64,000 bases of DNA from Pseudomonas simiae (GTDB taxonomy: Bacteria > Pseudomonadota > Gammaproteobacteria > Pseudomonadales > Pseudomonadaceae). Under the pieces are notes generated by a model. That model was not told where the DNA came from, ran no database searches, and worked only from the letters and a program-made list of their open reading frames with translations. This document shows positions 50,626-60,118 of this stretch, piece after piece. The position numbers were made by a program, and so were the translations under genes. Position 1 is the first letter of the stretch, and every line of letters starts with the position of its first letter. The stretch is taken from NCBI RefSeq assembly GCF_900111895.1, contig NZ_FOKB01000002.1:798707-862706 (forward strand), written 5' to 3'.

Positions 50626-52837
50626 CGTGCTCAATCAGTTCGCAGACTACGGTCTCGAACCCGCTCAACCCCTCGTATTCGGAAAGCTCACCCGCTGCAA
50701 AACCACCCAGGATAAGGGCAAGGAAAAGAACGGCTGGTACGTCATCCACGAACACCGCACCGAAAAGAACGAGACGCTGATCTTCGGCAGCTTCGGTGAC
50801 TGGCGCTCCGGCGAAACCCAGAAGATCAAGGTCAAGGCCGGTCGTATGAGCCCTGAAGAGCGCGAAGTCATGCGCGCTCGCCAGGAGGATGCCAAGCGCA
50901 AGGCTGCCGAGATCGCGGCCAACGCGTCACGTCGAGCGGCCAACCGTGCTGCCGGACTGTTCAAGCGAATGCCGGAAAAGGGTAAGAGCGCCTACCTGGA
51001 TCGAAAGCAGATCGTAGGCTTTAAGGTTCGCTATGCGCCACGTACAGGCGCATTTTTAGTGCCCATGTGCAACGTGCGCGATCAGATCGTTGGCCTGCAG
51101 GTGATCTTCCCCGCGAAGCAAGAGGACACTGGGCGCGACAAAGCGTATTGGCCCTACGGCATGTCGAAGGAAGGCGCTTTCCACTTGATCGGCCCGCACC
51201 CTGAACCGGGTGAGCCGGTGCTGGTGTGTGAGGGTTATGCCACGGGTGCAAGCCTGCACATGGCGACTTCGCTCGCTGTCGCCGTCGCCTTCGACGCGGG
51301 CAACTTGCTGTCGGTCTCCAAGGCCATGCGCGAACGTTTCCCCGGTTGCCCGCTGATCATCTGTCGTGACGACGACTGGAAGACCAAGCGCCCTAACGGC
51401 GATCCCTGGAACCCTGGCGAAGAAAAGGCCAACAACGCCGCTCTGATCGTCGGTGGTCAGGTGGTTGCTCCGGTGTTCTCCGGTGAGCGCGAAACCAAGT
51501 GGACCGACTTCAACGACCTGCATATTGCAGAAGGCCTAGAGGCGGTCCGCCGTCAGGTGCTGGCGGTGGTCAGGCCTCCTGCAGCTGGTGGTTGGAAGGA
51601 TCAACTGGCCCGAACCGAAAACGGATCTTTGATAGCGCACATGCAGAATGTCGAGCTGATTCTTGGCAACGATGAGCGTTGGGCCGGAGTGATCGGCTTC
51701 AGCGCATTCAGCTCAAAAATCGTGAAGTTACGCGCCGCCCCATACGGTGGCGGTGTTGGCGACTGGGCAGATATCGACGACATGCTAGTAATGAAGTGGC
51801 TCGCACAACAGTACAACCTTCGGGTCAAGGCCAGCAGCGTGATCGAAGCGGTCAGTGTGGTTGCCCATGATCATGCCTTCCATCCTGTACGCAATTACCT
51901 CCATGGTCTGGAATGGGACCGAGTTCCAAGGTTGGCTACCTGGTTGACTGACATCATGGGCGTTGAAGCAACTGACTACAGTTCGAAGGTTGGTAAGCGC
52001 TGGATGGTGTCAGCGGTTGGGCGCGTGATGCAGCCAGGTTGTAAGGCTGACTCGGTGATGATCCTCGAAGGGGCACAGGGCGCAGGTAAATCAACAGCAA
52101 TGTCTGTGCTAGGCGGTGCCTGGTTTATGGATACACCTTTCGCCCTGGGCGATAAGGATGGTTTCCAGGCGATTCGTGGTAAGTGGATCATAGAGCTGGG
52201 GGAGCTAGATAGTTTCAACAAAGCTGAATCCACCAAGGCGAAGCAGTTCTTCTCTGCGTCGACTGACACCTATCGCGAGAGCTATGGCCGAAGAACGATG
52301 GACGTGCCACGCCAGTGTGTTTTTGTGGGTACTACCAACCAAGACGAATATCTCAAAGACGCCACGGGTAACCGGCGTTACTGGCCTGTCGCGTGTACCA
52401 AAGTCGATTTGGAACAGTTGCGCGAAGTCCGCGACCAGCTCTGGGCCGAAGCGATGTTCTGTTATCAGTCCGGTGACATTTGGTGGGTCAACCGGGATGA
52501 GGCTCCACTATTCGCCGAGGCGCAGGAGTCGCGCTTTGTCGTGGATGAGTGGGAAGGTCCGGTCGTCAAGTGGTTGGAAGAATCTCAGATCGGCGCAACA
52601 GCGAGCGGCGAGGATATTTTGGCTGGTGCGTTGAAGCTCGATTATGGCCACTGGGGCAAGCCTGAGCAGATGCGTGTCGGGGCGATCATGCATCGACTCG
52701 GATGGCGAAAGGTGCGACTGCCGCCGTTGCCCAAAAGTGGTATTCGGCCATATGCCTACAAGAAGCCAGATCATTGGGGCAATACATCAGCGCTGCAGGT
52801 TGATAGCGCACGGGATGAGGAGCCTTGCTTTGATTAA
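50615..52837 (+). CDS. Toprim primase / VapE-type helicase
   Basis: A 740-aa replication protein. The N-terminal half has a Toprim-like region (VLVCEGYATGASLH near residue 205, LIICRDDDW near 247). The C-terminal half is a VirE/VapE-family P-loop ATPase with Walker A EGAQGAGKST (near 487) and Walker B-like WIIELGELD (near 528). It provides primase and helicase functions for phage replication. It overlaps the TraR gene by 11 bases. Confidence 0.92.
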   Translation: MLDDVLNQFADYGLEPAQPLVFGKLTRCKTTQDKGKEKNGWYVIHEHRTEKNETLIFGSFGDWRSGETQKIKVKAGRMSPEEREVMRARQEDAKRKAAEIAANASRRAANRAAGLFKRMPEKGKSAYLDRKQIVGFKVRYAPRTGAFLVPMCNVRDQIVGLQVIFPAKQEDTGRDKAYWPYGMSKEGAFHLIGPHPEPGEPVLVCEGYATGASLHMATSLAVAVAFDAGNLLSVSKAMRERFPGCPLIICRDDDWKTKRPNGDPWNPGEEKANNAALIVGGQVVAPVFSGERETKWTDFNDLHIAEGLEAVRRQVLAVVRPPAAGGWKDQLARTENGSLIAHMQNVELILGNDERWAGVIGFSAFSSKIVKLRAAPYGGGVGDWADIDDMLVMKWLAQQYNLRVKASSVIEAVSVVAHDHAFHPVRNYLHGLEWDRVPRLATWLTDIMGVEATDYSSKVGKRWMVSAVGRVMQPGCKADSVMILEGAQGAGKSTAMSVLGGAWFMDTPFALGDKDGFQAIRGKWIIELGELDSFNKAESTKAKQFFSASTDTYRESYGRRTMDVPRQCVFVGTTNQDEYLKDATGNRRYWPVACTKVDLEQLREVRDQLWAEAMFCYQSGDIWWVNRDEAPLFAEAQESRFVVDEWEGPVVKWLEESQIGATASGEDILAGALKLDYGHWGKPEQMRVGAIMHRLGWRKVRLPPLPKSGIRPYAYKKPDHWGNTSALQVDSARDEEPCFD

Positions 52838-53195
52838 ACGAATCGATGAAATGCTCAAGCTCTGGGCGCAGGATCTGCATTCGCCAGTGCCCGAAGGCTC
52901 TGGTGGGCCAAGTGGCGGCAACATGATTGCCATGCTGATGGAGTGCAAAGGGGAGTTGATACGCGGCACGCGTGGCAGTCGGGTACTGTTAGATGAATCG
53001 GCCGACATCGAGCTCATCGTCAACAAGCACTTGCCGCCGCAGCTGTCGGTCGTCGTGCGTGAACACTACTGCAACCACGAAAGCTTCCTGTCGCAGAAGT
53101 ACACCCACTGTGGGTGTAGTCGCGATACCTACTATCAGCGCCTGCATGAAGCGCACCTGCACATTGCCGGCATGCTGATGGGGAAGGCTGCGTGA
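52815..53195 (+). CDS. Q-like antiterminator or related late regulator
   Basis: A 126-aa protein overlapping the primase end by 23 bases. The C-terminal half (VVREHYCNHESFLSQKYTHCGCSRDTYYQRLHEAHLHIAGML) has the look of an HTH of the sigma-region-4 type seen in Phage_antitermQ proteins, with Cys residues that may bind zinc. Its place after replication genes and before holin and terminase is that of Q. The start is uncertain (52815 ATG, 52830 TTG or 52851 ATG). Confidence 0.65.
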   Translation: MRSLALIKRIDEMLKLWAQDLHSPVPEGSGGPSGGNMIAMLMECKGELIRGTRGSRVLLDESADIELIVNKHLPPQLSVVVREHYCNHESFLSQKYTHCGCSRDTYYQRLHEAHLHIAGMLMGKAA

Positions 53196-53713
53196 CCTTT
53201 CGCACACTTGCGCCTACAACTGTCCTACTGTCCGGCCTTGCCCTACCTCAAGTTTGTAAGGTAGGACTGCTGGAGGCCGCGCATTCCGTGGCCTGTCCTA
53301 CCTCCCTACCTAATATCGCACGACGCACACATGAGCGTAGCGCGTCGCATCACGCGCCGCTGGCGCGCATGCGTTTTTTTAGTTTTCTCTCTTTACACGA
53401 GAAAAAGTTAAAGGAGGTAGGGCAGTAGGGCAAGGCCCCGAATTCAGCGGGCTCCAGCTGTCCTACCTCCCTTCTGAATAGTGGGGCAGGTAGGACAGCG
53501 CCGGAGGCGCTGGAAGCCGAAATAAAGATATTCACCGACATTGCCTAGGCGTAGACCAGACATTCACCGGGTGGCATTAAAACAGGGTTGCTGCCACCGG
53601 AATCCACCTGTAAAAAGTAGTCATCTTCGATAGGTGCGACCGCGAGCAGCGGGACACACCACCACACTAAACCCGGCCATTGCGCCGGGTTTTTGCGTTT
53701 ATGGGGTAGGGCG
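53196..53713. other. Noncoding region rich in TGTCCTACC/GGTAGGACA repeats
   Basis: 518 bases without a credible gene. Words of the type TGTCCTACCT or its complement occur at least six times (53221, 53241, 53259, 53294, 53414, 53458, 53488 regions), in both orientations. A GC hairpin (CGCGCC-GCT-GGCGCG) lies near 53355, and a T-rich stretch near 53372. A terminator and the holin ribosome site are at the right end. It may be the late promoter region or replication origin. Confidence 0.55.
53671..53695 (+). terminator. Rho-independent terminator before holin
   Basis: ACCCGGC-CATTGC-GCCGGGT then TTTT, directly upstream of the holin. It would stop late transcription unless modified by an antiterminator. 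Confidence 0.8.
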
Positions 53714-54058
53714 ATGACAAACGAGCAGCAAGCGCTTATTGAGATGCCGATCTGGATGGTGATCCTGCTATCCCTGATCGGCGGTATTTCCGGCGAGGCA
53801 TGGCGGGCCGACAAAGCGGGGGTAAGCGGCTGGTCATTGGTTCGCCGCTTGCTGCTTCGATCCGGGGCCTGTGTGGTCTGCGGGCTCTCCACCATGATGT
53901 TGTTGCACGCATCGGGCATGTCGGTCCTGGCGGCGGGGAGCATTGGATGCCTGACGGCTATGGCCGGCGCCGATGTTGCCATCGGGCTGTACGAACGCTG
54001 GGCCGCCAAGCGGTTAGGCGTGTGCGATGTGCCGCCCTCGAGCAGTGGGCAGGCATGA
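53714..54058 (+). CDS. Phage holin
   Basis: A 114-aa inner-membrane protein with three hydrophobic segments (about 12-30, 46-68, 72-94) and a charged C-terminus, fitting a small phage holin that permeabilises the membrane to release endolysin. The ATG at 53714 is chosen; a longer frame begins at 53693. No endolysin gene is in the window; it may lie after the tail genes. Confidence 0.82.
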   Translation: MTNEQQALIEMPIWMVILLSLIGGISGEAWRADKAGVSGWSLVRRLLLRSGACVVCGLSTMMLLHASGMSVLAAGSIGCLTAMAGADVAIGLYERWAAKRLGVCDVPPSSSGQA

Positions 54059-54262
54059 TGCGCTGGAGGCCACGGATTACGTGGCTTGTAGCGGGGGGGT
54101 CAAAATGGTGCGCCGAAATTCGCTGGGGACCCTGGCGGCATTCGAGGGACACGGGGCATGAAACCCGCGGGAAAGCGTTAGCGGGTGGGCTGCCAGCTTA
54201 CTGAAATTCAATCCATTGAAATTGAAAGGTTTCCATTGAAAAGCCGTTGAAAAGGAGGGCTT
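54059..54262. other. Candidate packaging (cos) region upstream of terminase
   Basis: About 200 bases between holin and small terminase. Near 54200-54255 the word ATTGAAA or TTGAAA recurs (CAATCCATTGAAATTGAAA, CCATTGAAAAG, CGTTGAAAAGG), the type of repeat bound by small terminase. A G-run (GGGGGGTC, 54093-54100) is nearby. A cos site is the expected content; exact cut points cannot be seen. Confidence 0.5.
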
Positions 54263-54865
54263 ATGACGGATCCACTGTTTCTGTCTAAAAGCGCTTTCGC
54301 GGTTCGCATCGGCAGGACGCCGAGTTACATCACCTGGCTGAAAGGCAACAACCGCCTGGTCCTTTCGCCGGACGGCAAGATGGTTGACGTGCTGGCAACT
54401 GAAGCGTTGATCGTCGAAACCGCCGACCCCAGCAAGGCCGCCGTCGCTGCTCGACACCAGCAGGACCGGATCCAGCGTGACGTATACAGCCAACTGTCCC
54501 CCCTGGTCGAGCCGACCAACACGGCTGCGCCGCAGCAGCCTATTGCTGTCGGCACCAAGGGCCACGACTTCCAGAAGGCTCGCGCCATGCGCGAACACAA
54601 CTTGGCGCAACTAGCCGAGATCGAGCTGCACAAGGCGCAGGGCTCGCTGGTTGCCAGGGATGCAGTGGAGCTGGGGGCCTACAACGCGGGGCGACATCTG
54701 CGTGACCAGTTGTTCGGCCTGCTCCCCCAGCTTTCCCACAAGGTGGCAGCCATGACCGATCCTTGGGACATCGAGAAACACCTGGCGGCGACACTTCGTA
54801 AATCACTGGAAGAGGCTGAGCGCATGTCCTCGTCCGACCTTGAACGAGCAATGACAACGAGCTGA
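54263..54865 (+). CDS. Terminase small subunit (Nu1-like)
   Basis: A 200-aa DNA-packaging protein. The N-terminal winged-helix part (LFLSKSAFAVRIGRTPSYITWLKGNNRL) recognises the packaging site; the C-terminal helical part oligomerises and contacts the large subunit. Its position before the GpA-type gene supports this. The ATG follows AAAAGGAGGG. Confidence 0.88.
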   Translation: MTDPLFLSKSAFAVRIGRTPSYITWLKGNNRLVLSPDGKMVDVLATEALIVETADPSKAAVAARHQQDRIQRDVYSQLSPLVEPTNTAAPQQPIAVGTKGHDFQKARAMREHNLAQLAEIELHKAQGSLVARDAVELGAYNAGRHLRDQLFGLLPQLSHKVAAMTDPWDIEKHLAATLRKSLEEAERMSSSDLERAMTTS

Positions 54866-54868
54866 CCT

Positions 54869-56893
54869 ATGACCACGGAATTTCCTGACGGTGACCGTGC
54901 GTACCGTGAGGCATATTTCCGTGGGCTGCGACCCGACCCAGACCTCTGGATCGACGAGTGGGCCGACGAGTACATGCGCATCCCACGGGACACTGGCGCC
55001 CCTGAGCCCGGCCAGTACCGCACGGACCGGACACCTTACGCTCGCGAACCCATGCGCTGCCTGTCGCCGGCTCACCCGTGCCGGCGTGTGGTCACCATGG
55101 TGGCCTCGCAACTGATGAAAACGCAGATCGCCTTGAACTGGATGGGCGGTCTGATCCACATGGCGCCGTCCAACATCCTGGCGCTGTTGCCCAGCCTGGG
55201 CCTGTCCAAGCGCGTCTCCGGGCGGATCAGCAAGACTATCAAGGCAACGCCGGAGCTGGCAAAGCGCGTGGCAGCCAGCCGCTCACGGGACGCCCGCAAC
55301 ACCATGGACACCAAGGAGTTCGAGGGCGGCGCCCTGTACGTCACCACAGCGGGCTCTGCGGCCAACCTGTCGGAGCTGTCGGCGCGCTACATCTACGGCG
55401 ACGAGGTCGACCGCTGGGAGAACGATGTCGGCCAGGAAGGTGACCCCATCGTTCTGGCGGAAACGCGGGCCACCAACTTTGGCCGCAACGCGAAGATCTA
55501 CTTCTCCAGCTCGCCGACGATCAAGGGCGCCTCGCGGATCGCGGATTTGTTCGAGGCCAGCGACCAGCGTTACTACTACGTGCCCTGCCCATCCTGCGGA
55601 CATATGCAGGTGCTGGAGTGGGAGCGCCTGCTCTACAACAAGGACTACAGCGCGGTTCACTACCAGTGCGCCGCGCCTGAATGTGATGTGCTGATCGAGG
55701 AACACCAGAAGACCGACATGCTCGCCCGAGGCGAATGGCGCGCCCATGGCAACGGCGATGGCAAGACGGTGGGCTTCCACCTGAACGCGCTGTATTCACC
55801 GATTGGCTGGAAGGACTGGCCCTCGCTGGCCGAGGAATTCGAAGACGCCAAGAAGGCCCAGGCCAAGGGCGACATGGGCCTGATGCAGGTGTTCTACAAC
55901 ACCCGCCTCGCCAAGGTCTGGGACAGCGCGCAAGAGCAGACCAAGGCCGAAGTGCTGGTCGCTCGGGCACGGCTGGAGAGCTACACCCTCGGCAGCATGC
56001 CGGTGGGCGTGCTGATGTTGACCGGTGCCGTCGACGTCCAGGCCAACCGCCTGGAACTAATGGTGATGGGCTTCGGCGTGGGCATGGAACGTTGGGTGGT
56101 CGACCACCAGGTGATCTGGGGCGACCCTGCCGATGAACGCACCTGGGCGGTGTTGGACGAAAAACTCAAGGTTCGCTACCGGCATCCATGCGGTGTCGCG
56201 CTGGCGATCCTGGCGACGGGTGTCGACTCCGGCGGTCATCACACCGACGAGGTGTATCAGTTTTGCCGTGTGCGGCGCTGGCGAAACATATTCGCGATCA
56301 AGGGCGCGAGCAAGCCTGGCCGCCCGGTGATTGCTCAGCGGCCATCCATGGTCGACGTTACGTGGAAAGGCCAGACCGAACGCGGCGGCGCCGAGCTGTG
56401 GTTTGTCGGCACTGACACCGCGAAGGACTGGATCTACAACCGCTACGCCTTTGAGGACGGTCCCGGCTCGCTGCACTTTGCCAACGACCTGCCGGACGAG
56501 TTCTTCGCCCAGTGCGTGGCCGAGCGCAAGGTCGCCCGATACGTCAAAGGCTACAAGCGTATCGAGTGGGTCAAGGGCAAGGCCGAGCGCAACGAAGCGC
56601 TCGACCTGATGGTGTACTGCCTAGCGATGGCGCACTACCTGGGCATCAACCGCTACCAGGAACACGACTGGGAGCGGGTACGCCAAGCGCTGGCTCAGTC
56701 CGGTTTGTTCGACGATGTGTTGGGCGTCAAGCCCGTGCAGGGCGAGCGCGTCGACGCTGACGAAACACCGGCACCAGTTGCGGCGCGTCAGTCGCTACCC
56801 GCACCGCCACCTGCTGCACCTGTCGCCCAACCGCGACCCGCTGCACCCACACAACGCCGCAGCTCCACCAGCGGTTACCTGAAGAGACGCTGA
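54869..56893 (+). CDS. Terminase large subunit (GpA family)
   Basis: A 674-aa lambda GpA-type packaging ATPase-nuclease. The deviant Walker A is in VASQLMKTQ (near residue 85), with a Walker B/DEVDRW block (near 180) and the C-terminal nuclease region with conserved Asp residues (ALDLMVYCLAMAHYLG nearby). It cuts the concatemer and drives DNA into the prohead. It lies three bases after the small subunit. Confidence 0.95.
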   Translation: MTTEFPDGDRAYREAYFRGLRPDPDLWIDEWADEYMRIPRDTGAPEPGQYRTDRTPYAREPMRCLSPAHPCRRVVTMVASQLMKTQIALNWMGGLIHMAPSNILALLPSLGLSKRVSGRISKTIKATPELAKRVAASRSRDARNTMDTKEFEGGALYVTTAGSAANLSELSARYIYGDEVDRWENDVGQEGDPIVLAETRATNFGRNAKIYFSSSPTIKGASRIADLFEASDQRYYYVPCPSCGHMQVLEWERLLYNKDYSAVHYQCAAPECDVLIEEHQKTDMLARGEWRAHGNGDGKTVGFHLNALYSPIGWKDWPSLAEEFEDAKKAQAKGDMGLMQVFYNTRLAKVWDSAQEQTKAEVLVARARLESYTLGSMPVGVLMLTGAVDVQANRLELMVMGFGVGMERWVVDHQVIWGDPADERTWAVLDEKLKVRYRHPCGVALAILATGVDSGGHHTDEVYQFCRVRRWRNIFAIKGASKPGRPVIAQRPSMVDVTWKGQTERGGAELWFVGTDTAKDWIYNRYAFEDGPGSLHFANDLPDEFFAQCVAERKVARYVKGYKRIEWVKGKAERNEALDLMVYCLAMAHYLGINRYQEHDWERVRQALAQSGLFDDVLGVKPVQGERVDADETPAPVAARQSLPAPPPAAPVAQPRPAAPTQRRSSTSGYLKRR

Positions 56894-56894
56894 T

Positions 56895-57101
56895 ATGTCG
56901 TTTACCCCGAAGCACCTCGAAGCCATCGAGCGCGCCATCGCACGCGGTGAAAAGACCGTGCGCTATAGCGACCGCACTGTGGAGTACCGCTCCATCGACG
57001 AACTGCTCAAGGCCCGCGACGAGATTCGCACGTCGCTGAGTCAAGCCGCCGGGCCGCGCTCTCGCGTGATCCGGCTCACCCACGGAGGCAAAGGACTCTA
57101 A
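56895..57101 (+). CDS. Head-tail joining protein GpW-like
   Basis: A 68-aa lambda gpW-family protein (FTPKHLEAIERAIARGEKTVRY, then YRSIDELLKARDEI). It joins the filled head to the tail connector. It starts directly after the terminase stop and overlaps the portal start by one base (TAATG). Confidence 0.92.
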   Translation: MSFTPKHLEAIERAIARGEKTVRYSDRTVEYRSIDELLKARDEIRTSLSQAAGPRSRVIRLTHGGKGL

Positions 57102-58582
57102 TGGCCCGACATTATCCGACGCTGACCCGTAACGGATTCTTGCTGCCGTCGAACATCAAGGCCAGTTACGAAGGCGCCGGGGAGGGCCGGCGTTCGGCCA
57201 GTTGGGAAGCCACCGACAACGGTATCAACAGCATCAATACTCCAGCCCTGCGCAACCTGCGGGCACGTTCGCGGGCGGCGGTGCGCAATGACCCGTACGC
57301 GTTCAACGTCATCGACAAGCGTGTCAGCAACCTGATCGGTACCGGCATCACGCCCAGGCCGACCACGGATGACGCGGCCCTGCGCAAGCTGAAGCAGCAG
57401 CTGTGGGATGACTGGGTGGATGAGGCGGACGCCGACGAGTTGACCGACTTCTACGGCATGCAGGCCCTGGTGGCGCGCACCGTCGAAACGGCCGGCGAGT
57501 GCTTTGTGCGGTTGCGTCCGCGCAGCCCGAGTGAAGGCTTGGCGGTGCCGCTGCAGTTGCAGGCGCTGGCCCCGGAGTTTGTCCCTCACGACAAGTTCGA
57601 GACCGCCAAAAACGGCAACGTGATCCGCGCCGGGATCGAGTTCAACCCGGCCGGCAAGCGTGTGGCGTATTGGATGTATCTGTCACATCCACGGGATTCA
57701 TCGTCGTTGAACGCCGGCTACAACCAGCTTGTGCGTGTACCAGCAGCGCAAGTACTGCATATCTTCGAACCGATGGAGCCTGGTCAATTGCGCGGCGTAC
57801 CGCGCCTGGCTCCTGTGTTGAAGCGCCTGCGCAGCCTGGATAACTACGACGACGCGGTGCTTTTCCGTCAGGAGGTGGCGAATCTGTTCGCTGGCTTCAT
57901 CAAGCGACCTGCACCAGAGGCGGGGCCGCAGACTCGCAACCCCGTGACCGGAGAGTTGCTGGTCACCGACCGCGACGGCTTCACGCCGATGGTCGCCCTG
58001 GAGCCTGGCACCATGCAGGAGCTGGGGCCAGGTGAAGAGGTGGAGTTCTCCAAACCACCGGACGCCGGCAACAACTATCCGGACTTCATGCGTCAGCAAC
58101 TGATGGCTGCGGCAGCGGGGTCGGGCACACCGTACGAGATCCTCACCGGTGACATGCGGGAGGTCAACGACCGAGCGCTGCGGGTAGTGCTCAACGAGTT
58201 CCGGCGGCGCCTGGAGCAACTGCAATTCGGCGTGTACGTGCATCAGCTGTGTCGCCCGGTGCGGGCGGCCTGGATGGACATGGCGGTGTTGTCCGGCGCC
58301 CTGGTGCTGGAGGACTACGCGCAACGTCGGCGTGAATACCTGCGCACGCGTTGGGTGCCACAAGGCTGGGCCTACATCCAGCCGGTGCAGGACGTGCAGG
58401 CTCGGCGGATGGAAGTGCAGGCGGGCTTCGGTTCGCGCAGTGAGATGTGTCTGCGTAACGGTTACGACGCGGAAACCATCGACGCAGAAAACGCCGCCGA
58501 CCTCGCCAGGTCCACTGACCTCGGCCTCAACTACACGACTCTTGATGCCATCGAGCCGATTGATGACAAGGAATTACCATGA
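57101..58582 (+). CDS. Portal protein (lambda GpB-like)
   Basis: A 493-aa portal of the lambda family (Phage_portal_2), forming the dodecameric DNA channel. Family blocks NDPYAFNVIDKRVSNLIGTGI and MREVNDRALRVVLNEFRRR are clear. It overlaps the protease gene by 4 bases. Confidence 0.95.
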   Translation: MARHYPTLTRNGFLLPSNIKASYEGAGEGRRSASWEATDNGINSINTPALRNLRARSRAAVRNDPYAFNVIDKRVSNLIGTGITPRPTTDDAALRKLKQQLWDDWVDEADADELTDFYGMQALVARTVETAGECFVRLRPRSPSEGLAVPLQLQALAPEFVPHDKFETAKNGNVIRAGIEFNPAGKRVAYWMYLSHPRDSSSLNAGYNQLVRVPAAQVLHIFEPMEPGQLRGVPRLAPVLKRLRSLDNYDDAVLFRQEVANLFAGFIKRPAPEAGPQTRNPVTGELLVTDRDGFTPMVALEPGTMQELGPGEEVEFSKPPDAGNNYPDFMRQQLMAAAAGSGTPYEILTGDMREVNDRALRVVLNEFRRRLEQLQFGVYVHQLCRPVRAAWMDMAVLSGALVLEDYAQRRREYLRTRWVPQGWAYIQPVQDVQARRMEVQAGFGSRSEMCLRNGYDAETIDAENAADLARSTDLGLNYTTLDAIEPIDDKELP

Positions 58583-59721
58583 GTAAAAAAGCCAAGCCCC
58601 GCGTTTATGACAAGGCGGGCAAGCAGGTAAAAGTCGCCGATAAAAGCTGGTACACCTTCCAGGCCAGCGGCGAAGCCGAGCAGCGCAACATCGAGATCTT
58701 CGTCTACGGCGAGATCGGCGCCTGGGGCGTCACAGCCAATCAGTTCGTACAGGATCTGCGCGCCATGGATGACGGCGTCTCACCGGTGACTGTCGCGTTC
58801 AACAGCATTGGCGGTGACCTGTTCGACGGCCTGGCGATCCACAACGCGCTGTCGCGTTTGGGCGAGCGCTGCACCGGGCGCATTGATGCCCTGGCAGCCA
58901 GCGCGGCCAGTGTCGCGGTGTGCGGCGCTCGCCGGGTGGTGATCGCGGCCAACGCCATGTTCATGATCCACAACCCTTACACCTTTACCGGTGGCGATGC
59001 CGAAGACTTCCGACGTGTTGCCGATGTACTGGACCAGACCCTGGAAGCGATCATCGCGGCTTACAAAGCCAAAGCGCCGGACATCGACGAGGTCGAGTTG
59101 CGGCGCATGGTCAACGCCGAGACCTGGCTCACCGCCAATGAAGCGGTGGCGTTGGGTTTGGCTGATGAAGTGGGTGATGGCTTGAAGGTCAGCGCCTGTC
59201 TCGGCCAGGGCAGCGTGCTGCAGCGTTTCCAGCATGCCCCGCCTGAGTTGCTCGCTCAGCTGGATGAAGAGCCGGATGTCGAACCGACAGAGCCAGTTAT
59301 TCAGCCAGATCCGGCTCCTGTGCTGGACGCCGCCGGATTGGCACTACTGGTCACCAAGAGTTGCGCGGCGGCAGGCATCAGCAACCTGGTAGAGCCGCTT
59401 CTCGCTACCACCAAGCTGGAGAGCGAAGCGGTAGTCACGGCGGCGCTGACCAGGGCGAAAGCGCTTTACGGCCTCTGCGTTGCTGCACGGCTACCTGAGC
59501 TGACTGGCGAGTTCATCGCAGCTGGCCTGGATGAAGCTGCGGTCAGGGCACGTCTCTTCGACAAGCTGGTGAGCAGTGGTGGTGGCTTTGAAATCAACAA
59601 CAGTCTGCCGCTGGACAATGACCCTGAACCCATGGTCAAGGCCAAGCAGGTCGACACCCAAGCAATCTGGAGCAGTCGTCAGGCAGCTCAGAACGGAACC
59701 TCGAAAGGAGCAAGAGCATGA
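58579..59721 (+). CDS. Prohead ClpP-like protease (lambda GpC-like)
   Basis: A 380-aa head maturation protease. The ClpP-like domain is about residues 30-205, with catalytic Ser in ALAASAASVAV, His in FMIHNPYTF and a later Asp region (AVALGLADEVGDG). The C-terminal region (about 225-380) is likely to contain the scaffold function, as the nested Nu3 product does in lambda; no specific internal start could be assigned. It is coupled to portal and to D by ATGA overlaps. Confidence 0.9.
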   Translation: MSKKAKPRVYDKAGKQVKVADKSWYTFQASGEAEQRNIEIFVYGEIGAWGVTANQFVQDLRAMDDGVSPVTVAFNSIGGDLFDGLAIHNALSRLGERCTGRIDALAASAASVAVCGARRVVIAANAMFMIHNPYTFTGGDAEDFRRVADVLDQTLEAIIAAYKAKAPDIDEVELRRMVNAETWLTANEAVALGLADEVGDGLKVSACLGQGSVLQRFQHAPPELLAQLDEEPDVEPTEPVIQPDPAPVLDAAGLALLVTKSCAAAGISNLVEPLLATTKLESEAVVTAALTRAKALYGLCVAARLPELTGEFIAAGLDEAAVRARLFDKLVSSGGGFEINNSLPLDNDPEPMVKAKQVDTQAIWSSRQAAQNGTSKGARA

Positions 59722-60056
59722 AAACCGAATCGATGCACGCGGGCGAGTTCCTGCTGTCCGAAGGCGCTGGCAACATTTCCCGCGAAGCGATCAACGTCGC
59801 GGCTGGTGCAGCGCTAGAGCCGGGCCAGGTCCTGGGCCTGATCACCGCCACCAGCGAATTTGCACCCTATAAGCCAACCGCCGAAGACGGCACCGAGAAC
59901 GCCATCGCGATCCTCTACGGCCCGCTTGGCGAGTCCGATGTTCCTCGTCGCGGTCGCGCTGTCGTGCGCTTGGCCGAAGTCAGCGAAGCCCACCTGACGG
60001 GTCTCGACCCTGCCGCCGAAAAGGCCCTGGCCGCCCATTTCCTGATCGTCCGCTAA
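59718..60056 (+). CDS. Head decoration protein (lambda GpD-like)
   Basis: A 112-aa protein of the HDPD/gpD family (GNISREAINVAAGAALEPGQVLGLIT, and AVVRLAEVSEAHLTGLDP). It trims and stabilises the expanded capsid. It is followed by a short intrinsic terminator before the capsid gene. Confidence 0.93.
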   Translation: MKTESMHAGEFLLSEGAGNISREAINVAAGAALEPGQVLGLITATSEFAPYKPTAEDGTENAIAILYGPLGESDVPRRGRAVVRLAEVSEAHLTGLDPAAEKALAAHFLIVR

Positions 60057-60076
60057 GACGTTCACCTCACTTATCC

Positions 60077-60099
60077 ATCCCGCCGCGTGCGGGATTTTT
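60077..60099 (+). terminator. Short terminator between D and E genes
   Basis: ATCCCGC-CGCGT-GCGGGAT then TTTTC. It lies inside the head operon. The same word type appears at 63179. Confidence 0.72.
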
Positions 60100-60118
60100 C
60101 GTTTCTGGAGAGTACCCC

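Noticed and set aside
53192..53428. 78-codon open frame directly after the Q-like gene, GTG start overlapping its stop
   Set aside because: It runs through the TGTCCTACC repeat cluster and GC hairpin, and its composition follows the repeats. The overlap is suggestive but there is no supporting motif.
49599..53663. Repeated word ACACACCACCACA near 49600 and 53655, with related words at 45734-45760
   Set aside because: The copies are short and of low complexity and differ in orientation and context. They could be a nut-like element but this is not enough to claim it.
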